Of a stretch of DNA of 12,641 nucleotides, positions 5,829-12,641 are shown in pieces. The DNA is from an uncultured Collinsella sp. GTDB taxonomy: Bacteria > Actinomycetota > Coriobacteriia > Coriobacteriales > Coriobacteriaceae. The DNA lies in the NCBI GenBank assembly GCA_902489955.1, contig CABUBY010000048.1, positions 1-12,641 on the forward strand. Reading direction: 5' to 3'. Position 1 is the first letter of the stretch; each line of letters begins with the position of its first letter. The notes beneath the pieces were generated by a model, which saw only the letters and a program-made list of their open reading frames with translations, did not search any database and was not told where the DNA came from. Made by a program: the position numbers and the translations under genes.

Positions 5829-7342
5829 TGGCGCAGAGCTTCGATTCCCTTACCGCCGCCCAGATCGCCGCGGGCGTTGCCGCCGGCGACTTTACCGCTA
5901 CGGAGGTGGCCCAGGCCTCCCTTGCCGCCATCGAGGCGCGCGAGGGCGGGGTTCAGGCATTCCTGCAGGTGTCGCCCGAGCTCGCGCTCGATGCCGCCGC
6001 GCGCGTGGATGCCGACCGTGCCGCAGGCAAGCCGCTGGCCCCGCTCGCGGGCGTGCCACTGGCCATTAAGGACAACATGAACCTCGTGGGCACGCGCACC
6101 ACCTGCGCTTCCCGCATGCTCGGGGACTACCAGAGCGTCTACACCGCCACCTGCGTCCAGCGCATGCTCGACGCCGGCTGCCTGCCCATGGGCAAGGCCA
6201 ACATGGACGAGTTCGCCTTCGGTAGCTCTACCGAGAGCTCGGCCTTCCACCGCACCAACAACCCTTGGGATACCGAGCGCGTACCCGGCGGCTCTTCGGG
6301 CGGCTCCGCTGCAGCCGTCGCCGCGGGCGAGGTCGCGCTCTCGCTGGGCTCGGACACCGGTGGCTCCATTCGTCAGCCGGCGTCGCTGTGCGGCGTGGTG
6401 GGCTTTAAGCCCACGTATGGCGCCGTGAGCCGTTACGGCGTGGTTGCCTTTGGCTCGTCGCTCGACCAGGTGGGGCCCTTTGGCCGCACGGTCGAGGATG
6501 TCGCGCTGGCCATGAACGCGCTTACCGGCGCGGGCCACGATCCGTACGACTGCACCAGCCAGGATTGCGCCGTCGACTTTACCGAGCACCTCAACGACAG
6601 CATCGAGGGCAAGCGCGTGGGCATCATCCCCGCGTTTATGGAGGCCGAGGGCCTGACGCCCGAGGTCAAGGCCGCTGTTCAGCGCGCCGCCCAGGAGCTG
6701 CAGAATCAGGGCGCCGAGCTGGTCGAGGTCGACCTGCCGCACCTGGATGCCGCCATCGCCGCCTACTACGTTATCGGCCCGGCCGAGGCGTTCTCCAATC
6801 TGGCTCGTTTCGACGGCATTCGCTACGGCTATCAGGAGGAGGGCTGCGCCAACCTGTCCGACCAGAGCTCGCTTTCGCGCGCCCACGGTTTTGGTGCCGA
6901 GGCCAAGCGCCGTCAGATGCTCGGCGCCTACCTGCTGAGCTCGGGCGTGTACGACAAGTACTACTACGCCGCGCAGAAGGCCCGCACGCTCATCACGCAG
7001 GACTACGACGCCGCGTATGCCAAGGTGGACACCATCCTCATGCCCGCCTCGCCGCGCACGGCCTTTAAGTTTGGCGAGATCAGCGACCCCACGCAGATGT
7101 ACCTCTCCGATCTGTACACCATTTCGCTCAACATTTGCGGCAACGGTGGCATCTCGGTGCCGCTGGGCCTGGGCGAGGACAGCAAGCTGCCCGTTTCTGC
7201 CCAGCTGGTGGGTCCGGCGTTTAAGGACCGTCAGCTGCTCACGTTTGCCCGCGCTCTGGAGCGCGGCTTTGCCGATGCCGCCACGGGTGCGCCCGCGCTT
7301 TCCGTCGCGCCCGATTTTGCCGGGAAGGGAGGCGAGCTGTAA
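5828..7342 (+). CDS. gatA: Asp-tRNA(Asn)/Glu-tRNA(Gln) amidotransferase subunit A
   Basis: A 504-residue glutaminase subunit of the amidase-signature family. It releases ammonia from glutamine (or asparagine) and passes it to GatB. The catalytic Ser-cisSer-Lys triad is visible: Lys81 in PLAIKDNMN, cis-Ser156 in GGSSGGS (residues 154-160) and nucleophile Ser180 in SDTGGSIRQPAS. The FKPTYGAVSRYG and SLDQVGPFGRTVED blocks that follow are characteristic of GatA. Length is slightly above the typical 485-500. Start ATG 5828 overlaps the gatC stop (TAATG), implying translational coupling and matched subunit amounts; GGGAGAG lies just upstream inside gatC. Confidence 0.97.
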   Translation: MAQSFDSLTAAQIAAGVAAGDFTATEVAQASLAAIEAREGGVQAFLQVSPELALDAAARVDADRAAGKPLAPLAGVPLAIKDNMNLVGTRTTCASRMLGDYQSVYTATCVQRMLDAGCLPMGKANMDEFAFGSSTESSAFHRTNNPWDTERVPGGSSGGSAAAVAAGEVALSLGSDTGGSIRQPASLCGVVGFKPTYGAVSRYGVVAFGSSLDQVGPFGRTVEDVALAMNALTGAGHDPYDCTSQDCAVDFTEHLNDSIEGKRVGIIPAFMEAEGLTPEVKAAVQRAAQELQNQGAELVEVDLPHLDAAIAAYYVIGPAEAFSNLARFDGIRYGYQEEGCANLSDQSSLSRAHGFGAEAKRRQMLGAYLLSSGVYDKYYYAAQKARTLITQDYDAAYAKVDTILMPASPRTAFKFGEISDPTQMYLSDLYTISLNICGNGGISVPLGLGEDSKLPVSAQLVGPAFKDRQLLTFARALERGFADAATGAPALSVAPDFAGKGGEL

Positions 7343-9018
7343 TGAAGGAGCTTTCCGAGGTCCTGCAGGATTGGGAGGCCGTGATCGGCCTAGAGATCCA
7401 TACCGAGCTCACCGCACTCGACACCAAGATGTTCTGCAACTGCAAACTCAGCCACGATGACGAGCCCAACGCCAACGTGTGCCCGGTGTGCCTGGGCCTG
7501 CCCGGCGCCCTGCCGGTGCCCAACAAGCGCGCCATCGAGAGCATCGTCAAGGCCGGTCTCGCCACCAACTGCGAGATCCAGCGCCACTCGATGTTCTACC
7601 GCAAGCACTACTTCTATCCCGATATGGCCAAGAACTTCCAGACCACGCAGGGTCCGGTCGCCTTTGCCATGTACGGCCACCTGGACCTGGACGTGACCGG
7701 TCGCGGCGCCGCCGAGCGCCCCGACTGCGCGTTTGGTGAGGCCGAGGCCCAGAGTCTGGCGAGCGCCTCGGCCAACGCCGAGGGCCTGTCCACGTCCATG
7801 ACGTCGACCATGCGCGAGGGCAATCAGCGCGCCGGCCATCTGGCCAGCTACGATGCGTCCAACCTGCAGATGCCCGAGCGTCGCGAGGACGGTTCCTACA
7901 CGGTGCCCATTCGCATCCTGCGCATCCACATGGAGGAGGACGCCGCCAAGATGGTTCATGTGGGCGGCGCCGAGGGCCGCATTACCGCCGCGGCCGAGTC
8001 GCTCGTCGACTACAACCGCTGCGGCACGCCTTTGATTGAGCTCGTGACTGAGCCCGATCTGCGCACGCCCGAGGAGGCTCGCCTGTTTATGGAGAAGCTC
8101 CGTCGCATTTTTGTGACGCTGGGCATTTCCGATTGCTCCATGGAGAAGGGTTCCATGCGCTGCGACGGCAACGTGTCGCTGCGCCGCCGCGGCGAGACCA
8201 AGCTGGGTACCAAGACCGAGCTCAAGAACCTCAACTCGTTTAAGAGCCTGCACGATGGCCTTGCCTACGAGATTTGCCGCCAGGCAGAGGTGCTCGAGGA
8301 GGGCGGCATTATCTATCAGGAGACCCGCCACTGGGAGCCCAGCCGCAAGCGCACCGTGGTCATGCGTGTGAAGGAAACGGCAGACGACTATCGTCTGTTC
8401 CCCGATCCCGACCTGGCGCCGTTCGATCTGGACGACGAGTTCATCGACCGCTGCCGTGGCGAGATTCCCGAGCTGCCCGATGCCAAGCGCGCCCGTTTTG
8501 AGGCCGACTTTGGCATTAAGGCGGCCGATGCCGAGCAGATCGCCGGCGACCCGGAGTTTGCCGACTTCTTTGAGGCCGCCGCTGCCGGTATGGCCGGCAA
8601 GGAGGCCCAGACGGTTGCAAACTTGCTGGTGAACGAGATGATCGCCTACCTTAAGGGCGCGGGCGTGTCGCTGGCCGAGTCCGGCATCGCGCCGGCTCAG
8701 GTGACAGCGCTTGCCAAGCTGCTGGCGACCGATGCCATCAGCTCTAACCAAGCGCACGAGGTCTTTGAGGCCATGGCCCAAACTGGCGACGACCCCAACA
8801 AAATCGTTGACGAGCGCGGCATGCGTCAGGTGAGCGATGCCGGCGCGCTGCAGCCGATCGTGGACGAGGTGCTGGCAAACTGTGCCGATCAGGCGCAGCA
8901 GTATCGTGACGGCAACCAGAAGGTCATCGGCTTTTTGGTGGGGCAGTGCATGAAGGCGAGCCGCGGCAAGGGCAACCCGAAGCTCTTCAATGAGTTGCTG
9001 AGAACGTCGCTCTCGTAG
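7342..9018 (+). CDS. gatB: Asp-tRNA(Asn)/Glu-tRNA(Gln) amidotransferase subunit B, with internal insertion
   Basis: A 558-residue tRNA-binding kinase/transamidase subunit. It activates the misacylated Glu or Asp on the tRNA with ATP and amidates it with ammonia from GatA. The N-terminal cradle begins VIGLEIHTEL and carries four cysteines, Cys32, Cys34 (FCNC) and Cys47, Cys50 (CPVC), the zinc-site pattern of many GatB proteins. RIHMEEDAAKMVH (194-206), NRCGTPLIELVTEPD, MRCDGNVSLR, TKTELKNLNSF, IYQETRHW and DDYRLFPDPDL are family blocks. The C-terminal YqeY-like tail ends in GFLVGQCMKASRGKGNP. Between GHLDLDV (ends at residue 118) and VPIRILRIHMEED there are about 65-70 more residues than in GatB proteins such as the one I recall from Staphylococcus (about 475 aa). 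It overlaps the gatA stop by one base (TAATG) with GGGAGG upstream. Confidence 0.97.
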   Translation: MKELSEVLQDWEAVIGLEIHTELTALDTKMFCNCKLSHDDEPNANVCPVCLGLPGALPVPNKRAIESIVKAGLATNCEIQRHSMFYRKHYFYPDMAKNFQTTQGPVAFAMYGHLDLDVTGRGAAERPDCAFGEAEAQSLASASANAEGLSTSMTSTMREGNQRAGHLASYDASNLQMPERREDGSYTVPIRILRIHMEEDAAKMVHVGGAEGRITAAAESLVDYNRCGTPLIELVTEPDLRTPEEARLFMEKLRRIFVTLGISDCSMEKGSMRCDGNVSLRRRGETKLGTKTELKNLNSFKSLHDGLAYEICRQAEVLEEGGIIYQETRHWEPSRKRTVVMRVKETADDYRLFPDPDLAPFDLDDEFIDRCRGEIPELPDAKRARFEADFGIKAADAEQIAGDPEFADFFEAAAAGMAGKEAQTVANLLVNEMIAYLKGAGVSLAESGIAPAQVTALAKLLATDAISSNQAHEVFEAMAQTGDDPNKIVDERGMRQVSDAGALQPIVDEVLANCADQAQQYRDGNQKVIGFLVGQCMKASRGKGNPKLFNELLRTSLS

Positions 9019-9024
9019 CTGCGA

Positions 9025-9167
9025 GGCCGGGGAAGCCCCGAGTCGCCGGGGTATTTCCTCCAAATTTCAAACAGTCCTATGCAAGACGAAGGCCGCATTT
9101 AGTGGCCTTCTTTGCATGCGGAACTCATTTGGAGCAAACACCCCGGCGACTCGGGGCTTCCCCGGCC
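9025..9167. repeat. 143-bp nested palindrome downstream of gatB
   Basis: The outer arms 9025-9052 and 9140-9167 are perfect 28-bp inverted repeats (left arm starts GGCCGGGGAAGCCCCGAG). Pairing continues inward through TTT/AAA (9054-9056/9136-9138) and CTCCAAAT/ATTTGGAG (9058-9065/9127-9134). Arms of about 41 bp thus carry only two mismatches. A separate hairpin occupies the centre. Each outer arm can also fold on itself (GGGGAAGCCCC). No matching target-site duplication flanks it. It may be a mobile or intergenic repeat unit that doubles as a terminator. Confidence 0.92.
9079..9117 (+). terminator. Terminator-like hairpin at the centre of the palindrome (gatCAB)
   Basis: GAAGGCC (9088-9094) pairs with GGCCTTC (9104-9110) across a 9-nt loop and is followed by TTT. 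The stem is extended by ATGCAA (9079-9084) and TTGCAT (9112-9117) after a small internal bulge. It lies 61 nt after the gatB stop. The U-tract is short, so termination may be partial. Confidence 0.65.
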
Positions 9168-9213
9168 AGACGACTCGGCCGTTCGGGTCAGGTGGGGCTG
9201 AATTGAATTTGGT

Positions 9214-9250
9214 GAATGAGGGCGCCGTTGGCGCCTTCATTCTTTATATA
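9214..9250. terminator. Strong terminator between gatB and the convergent AraC-type gene
   Basis: A 13-bp stem, GAATGAGGGCGCC (9214-9226) with GGCGCCTTCATTC (9230-9242), has one G-U pair and a 3-nt GTT loop. TTTATATAT follows on the plus strand. On the minus strand the hairpin begins only 1 nt after the stop codon of the AraC-type gene, so it probably serves both directions, with the better U-tract on the gatCAB side. Confidence 0.88.
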
Positions 9251-10242
9251 TGTTGGGAGCGCCAAGCGGTGGGGGTGGTGCCGGTGTGTTGCTTGAAGGC
9301 TTGGGCGAAGGCGGCCTGCTGAGGGTAGCCTAGACGCTCTGCCACCTGCGCTATCGTGAGCGCGCTATCGGCCAAAAGGTCCTGTGCTCGTTCCATACGG
9401 CGTCTGCGAATGTAGGCGCCCAGGGACTCGCCAGTTTGGGCCTTAAAGGTGGCGCATAGCTTGGAGCGGCTTGAGAAGAGCGCCTCGGCCACCTCGTTGA
9501 TGCTCACATGTCTGCCCTTGTCGAGCGAGCGCTCCACAAGGCTCGCCGCCTCTTGGGCAATGGTAACGCTGGCGCGCGTGTCTGTCGCTTGCTGCGCTTG
9601 CCTGTGGGCCGCGCGCGAACAGGCGAGCTCCGCGACCATGGTCTCTACGATGCCTTGCATATAGACGTGTCCGCCTACGGTGCGGGCGCGTTCCTCGTTA
9701 ACCCGGCGCAGCGTGTGGTAGATGGCAGACGCTGCCTCCTCGTGCCATGACTCGGCAAACGCCTCAAAGACCCCCGCGAACTCGGTGGGATAGCGGTGCT
9801 CCAGTTCGTCAAAATATCCAGGCAAAAAGAGGACCGAGCGCGAGTGGTAGAGCTGCCCTGCAAACAGCGGGCTTAGCTCCTCACCGCAGCTATCTTGGAC
9901 AAAGCTGCAGATCGCGCTGTTCGGCCACGGTCCATGCAGGGGTTTAAGGTTCGCAGGCGTTATGCCGGCTTCGGGCATGCACATGAGCGTGGGCGCGCTG
10001 ACCTCGCTCACGCACGCGTACGGTTCGGGCGTGTATTCGGCTAGCTGCATGTTGTGCGTCGGGGTAATGAAATGCTCCATGACGATGCAGGTGGGGGAAA
10101 GGGGCATGATCCATGCGCGTCCGTGTGCCCGATCGTTTGCCACCTCGCCGGTAAAGACGGCGCCCTTGCCGGAAAGCTGCAGACCAAACTGCTCAAACTG
10201 CGGTGCGTAGAGCTCGGTTATATCGGTTGCTGTCCGCCGCAT
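9244..10242 (-). CDS. AraC-family transcriptional regulator
   Basis: A 332-residue regulator from the preferred start. The C-terminal 88 or so residues form the double helix-turn-helix of the AraC family: ISINEVAEALFSSRSKL-like first helix pair (here VSINEVAEALFSSRSKL), the linker GESLGAYIRRRRMERAQDLL, and the second HTH IAQVAERLGYPQQAAFAQAF followed by TGTTPTAWR. The N-terminal part (about residues 1-200) shows no sugar-binding cupin that I recognise and probably senses a ligand or drives dimerisation. Start choices are ATG 10242 (AAGGGGA 12 nt upstream), ATG 10263 and TTG 10290; none has an ideal ribosome site. ATG 10242 is preferred because it leaves the 21-bp-spaced repeats outside the gene. 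It is divergent from an ABC transporter pair, the standard arrangement of a local activator of its neighbour. Confidence 0.88.
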   Translation of the reverse strand: MRRTATDITELYAPQFEQFGLQLSGKGAVFTGEVANDRAHGRAWIMPLSPTCIVMEHFITPTHNMQLAEYTPEPYACVSEVSAPTLMCMPEAGITPANLKPLHGPWPNSAICSFVQDSCGEELSPLFAGQLYHSRSVLFLPGYFDELEHRYPTEFAGVFEAFAESWHEEAASAIYHTLRRVNEERARTVGGHVYMQGIVETMVAELACSRAAHRQAQQATDTRASVTIAQEAASLVERSLDKGRHVSINEVAEALFSSRSKLCATFKAQTGESLGAYIRRRRMERAQDLLADSALTIAQVAERLGYPQQAAFAQAFKQHTGTTPTAWRSQHI

Positions 10243-10246
10243 TTTC

Positions 10247-10277
10247 AAAAGCGTCCCCTTCATTTGCGAAAACGTCC
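10247..10277. promoter_or_regulatory. Direct repeats spaced 21 bp, candidate AraC-type operator
   Basis: AAAGCGTCC (10248-10256) and AAAACGTCC (10269-10277) are direct repeats exactly 21 bp apart. That is two helical turns and the spacing of half-sites bound by AraC-family activators. The second ends 13 bp before a weak plus-strand promoter-like pair (TTGTGT 10291-10296, CATGAT 10314-10319, 17-bp spacing), which suits activation of the ABC operon. The repeats also fall in the leader of the regulator itself, which would allow autoregulation. This is inference from spacing only. Confidence 0.45.
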
Positions 10278-10314
10278 ACGCCTGGCCCAATTGTGTGCCC
10301 TGGCTAACACGCCC

Positions 10315-10343
10315 ATGATAAGTTTCTTACGGTTAACTCTCAA
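10315..10343 (-). promoter_or_regulatory. Promoter of the AraC-family gene
   Basis: Read on the minus strand, TTGAGA (10343-10338) and TATCAT (10320-10315) are each five of six matches to the -35 and -10 consensus and are separated by exactly 17 bp. Transcription would begin near 10308. That gives a leader of about 65 nt to ATG 10242, or about 45 nt to ATG 10263. Confidence 0.7.
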
Positions 10344-10362
10344 GCCGTTAGAAAGGAATCTC

Positions 10363-12189
10363 ATGGCAAAGGGATCAAAAAAGGAAGGCGGCGGCATCGG
10401 CGAGCTACTTGCATATGCCGGTGACCGTAAATTCCTAACGTATTTGGGCATGGCCCTCTCGGCGTTCTCGCAGCTGTTGAGCTTTGGCCCGTACGTGTGC
10501 ATCTGGCTTGTTGCGCGAGACCTGATTGCCGTGGCGCCCAACTGGAGCGAGGCCGCCGACATCGCGATGTATGGTTGGTGGGCTGTTGGTTTTGCCCTGG
10601 CAAGCATCGTGGTCTATTTCGTGGGACTCATGTGTACGCACCTGTCCGCGTTTCGCTGCGCATCCAATATCCGCAAGGCTACGAGCGAGCATCTGCTTAA
10701 GCTGCCGCTCGGCTACTTTGACACGCACGCCACCGGTGAGCTGCGCCGTATCGTAGACGGCTGTGCCGCCTCCACCGAGACGCTGCTCGCGCACATGCTG
10801 CCCGATATCGCCGGTGCCACCGCCATGGTCGTGGGCCTGCTTGTGCTGCTATTTGCCCTCGATTGGCGTTTGGGCGCGGCATGCTTAATCTCGGTCGTCG
10901 TTTCGTTTTGCGCCATGGCCACCATGATGAGCGGCAAGGGCGCCGAGTTTATGAAGGCTTACATGGGCGCGCTGGTCAAGATGAACAAGACCGGCACCGA
11001 ATACGTACGCGGCATCCCCGTGGTCAAGGTATTCCAGCAGACGGTCTACTCCTTTAAGGCGTTCCACGATGCGATCGCCGAATACGCCGATATGGCGCAA
11101 AACTATGCGGGTACGTTTTGCCGGGGGCCGCAGGTGCTCAACCTTACTGCGCTCAACGGCCTTGTGGCATTTCTTTTGCCTGTGGCGCTGCTGCTGGCGC
11201 CGGGCGAGACGGACTTCGCGCATTTTATGACCAACTTCACGTTTTACGCGATATTTTCGGCCGTGGTGCCGACGGCCATGACCAAGCTCATGTTTGTGGG
11301 CGAGGCCTCTCAGATGAGTGCCGATTCGCTGGCTCGCATCCGAAGCGTCATGGATTCCAAGCAGCTCTCCGTGCCCGCCCAACCCAAGCACCCTGCCGGC
11401 GGCGACGTGCGATTTGAGGACGTGAGCGTTACCTACGAGGGCGCCGAAGCACCTGCTGTCAGCCATGTGAGTTTTAGCGTTTCCGCGGGTAGCACCCTCG
11501 CCCTGGTGGGTCCCTCGGGTGGCGGTAAGTCAACCTGCGCAAGCCTGATCCCGCGTTTTTGGGATGTTTCCTCGGGTCGAGTGCTCGTAGGCGGTGTGGA
11601 CGTTCGCGAAATGGATCCGCACGAGCTTATGGACCAGGTCGCCTTCGTGTTCCAGACCAACCAGCTGTTCCGGCAAACACTTGCCGACAACGTGCGCGCC
11701 TCCAAGCCTACGGCCACTGACGACGAAGTGCGTGCGGCCCTCTCCGCAGCTAAGTGCGACGACATTGTGGCCAAGCTCCCCCAGGGCATCAATACCATGC
11801 TCGGTGCCGGCGGAGCATATCTTTCGGGTGGCGAGGTTCAGCGCGTGGCACTCGCCCGCGCGATCCTTAAAGGCGCGCCTATCGTGGTGCTCGATGAGGC
11901 CACGGCGTTTGCCGACCCCGAGAACGAGGCGCTCATCCAGCGCGCCTTTAGCAAGCTGGCGGCGGGTCGCACGGTCATTATGATTGCGCACCGACTCTCG
12001 ACTGTAGTGGGCGCAGACCAAATCGTGGTGCTCAACCAGGGCAGTGTACAGGAGTCGGGTACCCATGCCGAGCTGCTGTCCCAAGAGGGTCTGTATGCCA
12101 AGATGTGGGCCGAATACGAACAGGCCGCGAGCTGGAAAATCACTGCAGCGACCGCGGATGCCGCCGTCACGAAGGGAGGCGAGGCCTAA
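10363..12189 (+). CDS. ABC transporter half-molecule, fused permease and ATPase (first of pair)
   Basis: A 608-residue exporter-fold half transporter. ATG 10363 has AAAGGAA (10352-10358) a few bases upstream; the frame is open further back to 10054 but would then run antisense through the regulator. The N-terminal 330 or so residues hold about six membrane helices, with the coupling-helix region GYFDTHATGELRRIVDG. The ATPase domain has Walker A GPSGGGKST (383-391), Q-loop Gln431 (FVFQTNQ), signature LSGGE (487-491), Walker B IVVLDEA (507-513, Glu512) and switch His543 (IAHRLS). All catalytic residues are present. It probably pairs with the next gene. Arrangement and style recall the YbtPQ/IrtAB pairs that import iron chelates and multidrug exporters of the MdlAB type; the substrate cannot be read from the sequence. 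The divergent AraC-type gene is its likely activator. Confidence 0.93.
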   Translation: MAKGSKKEGGGIGELLAYAGDRKFLTYLGMALSAFSQLLSFGPYVCIWLVARDLIAVAPNWSEAADIAMYGWWAVGFALASIVVYFVGLMCTHLSAFRCASNIRKATSEHLLKLPLGYFDTHATGELRRIVDGCAASTETLLAHMLPDIAGATAMVVGLLVLLFALDWRLGAACLISVVVSFCAMATMMSGKGAEFMKAYMGALVKMNKTGTEYVRGIPVVKVFQQTVYSFKAFHDAIAEYADMAQNYAGTFCRGPQVLNLTALNGLVAFLLPVALLLAPGETDFAHFMTNFTFYAIFSAVVPTAMTKLMFVGEASQMSADSLARIRSVMDSKQLSVPAQPKHPAGGDVRFEDVSVTYEGAEAPAVSHVSFSVSAGSTLALVGPSGGGKSTCASLIPRFWDVSSGRVLVGGVDVREMDPHELMDQVAFVFQTNQLFRQTLADNVRASKPTATDDEVRAALSAAKCDDIVAKLPQGINTMLGAGGAYLSGGEVQRVALARAILKGAPIVVLDEATAFADPENEALIQRAFSKLAAGRTVIMIAHRLSTVVGADQIVVLNQGSVQESGTHAELLSQEGLYAKMWAEYEQAASWKITAATADAAVTKGGEA

Positions 12190-12641
12190 ATGTTCACCTC
12201 ATTCCAAAAGAAGTATTTCCTATCCGATAAAGGCGTCGCCGGCGTAAAACGCGGCATTTTCTGGACCACGCTCACCAATCTCATTACCATGGCCGGCATG
12301 GGCTTTTTATTCCTGGTTATGGCCGGCTTTGTCGAGCATCTTGCCAGTGGGGCCGACCTGCCGGATGCCCTGCCGATCGTGGGCGGCCTCCTGGTCTTTT
12401 TCGTGCTGCTCTTTGCCTCTAACTGGCAGCAGTATTACTACACCTACTGCATCTTTTACGAGGAGTGCGGCAAGCAGCGTATGGAGATTGCCGAGCGCTT
12501 GCGCAAACTGCCGCTGTCGTTTTTTGGTCGTCGTGATCTGGCCGATTTAACCGAGACCATCATGGGCGACGTCCAGGCCATGGAGCACGCTTACAGCCAC
12601 GTGCTGGGAGAGCTTTGGGGCGCCATCATCGCAAGCGCCAT
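12190..12641 (+). CDS. ABC transporter half-molecule, second of pair (3' end outside window)
   Basis: The first 150 residues of a second exporter-fold ABC protein, open to the end of the window. The ATG directly abuts the TAA of the previous gene, with GGAGG (12175-12179) 10 nt upstream, so the two are co-translated. A cytoplasmic elbow (MFTSFQKKYFLSDKGVAGVK) precedes a first membrane helix at about residues 31-48 and a second at about 62-78. KLPLSFFGRRDLADLTETIM then matches the coupling region LPLGYFDTHATGELRRIV of its neighbour. The ATPase domain lies beyond the window. Two unequal half transporters in tandem suggest a heterodimer. Confidence 0.9.
   Translation, partial: MFTSFQKKYFLSDKGVAGVKRGIFWTTLTNLITMAGMGFLFLVMAGFVEHLASGADLPDALPIVGGLLVFFVLLFASNWQQYYYTYCIFYEECGKQRMEIAERLRKLPLSFFGRRDLADLTETIMGDVQAMEHAYSHVLGELWGAIIASA

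Noticed and set aside
5783..6886. A 367-codon open frame on the minus strand opposite gatA
   Set aside because: Same cause: codon bias of gatA keeps the antisense frame free of stops, and the product has no domain.
7390..9063. A 557-codon open frame on the minus strand opposite gatB
   Set aside because: It is a mirror of a GC-rich gene: gatB is certain from its motifs, while the antisense product is a low-complexity His/Leu/Gly/Ala-rich sequence with no recognisable domain.
10054..10362. Extended N-terminus for the first ABC gene
   Set aside because: The extra 103 residues would be antisense to the AraC-type gene and its promoter, and ATG 10363 has its own ribosome site followed by a normal ABC N-terminus.

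Overview
The window looks like chromosomal DNA of a GC-rich Gram-positive anaerobe of the actinobacterial class Coriobacteriia, most like Collinsella. The grounds are high-GC codon use, cell-wall-sorted SpaA-type pilins with a class C sortase, a gatCAB operon, and the general look of the proteins. This is inference from protein style, not from a marker gene, so genus-level placement is tentative.

Layout, left to right. (1) Positions 1-5172 hold a sortase-assembled pilus locus. It contains the 3' end of a pilin or adhesin gene (sorting signal MPLTG), a complete SpaA/FctA-type backbone pilin (611 aa, LPLTG), a strong terminator, an AT-rich regulatory stretch, a winged-helix DNA-binding protein of unrecognised subfamily, and a class C (pilin-polymerising) sortase. 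The sortase would join the pilins through the cleaved sorting signals. The regulator sits inside the locus and is the obvious candidate for its local control, but nothing in the sequence proves this. (2) Positions 5173-5516 are non-coding and contain a 17-bp perfect inverted repeat abutting four copies of a 21-bp tandem repeat. (3) Positions 5517-9018 hold gatC-gatA-gatB, translationally coupled by TAATG overlaps, which make the tRNA-dependent amidotransferase for Gln-tRNA(Gln) and/or Asn-tRNA(Asn). GatB carries an apparent insertion of about 65-70 residues. (4) Positions 9019-9243 are non-coding: a 143-bp nested palindrome with 28-bp perfect arms and an internal terminator-like hairpin, then a second strong terminator. 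(5) Positions 9244-12641 hold an AraC-family regulator on the minus strand, divergent from two adjacent half-size ABC exporter-fold genes; the second runs off the window. The intergenic region has a good minus-strand promoter and a pair of direct repeats spaced 21 bp, which fits an AraC-type operator.

The housekeeping parts (gatCAB) are ordinary apart from the GatB insertion. The points most worth following are the palindromic and tandem-repeat elements flanking gatCAB, the uncharacterised regulator placed between pilin and sortase with clustered GGAAT/ATTCC half-sites at its start, and the base-composition mosaic of the major pilin. I found no convincing wholly new multi-gene system.
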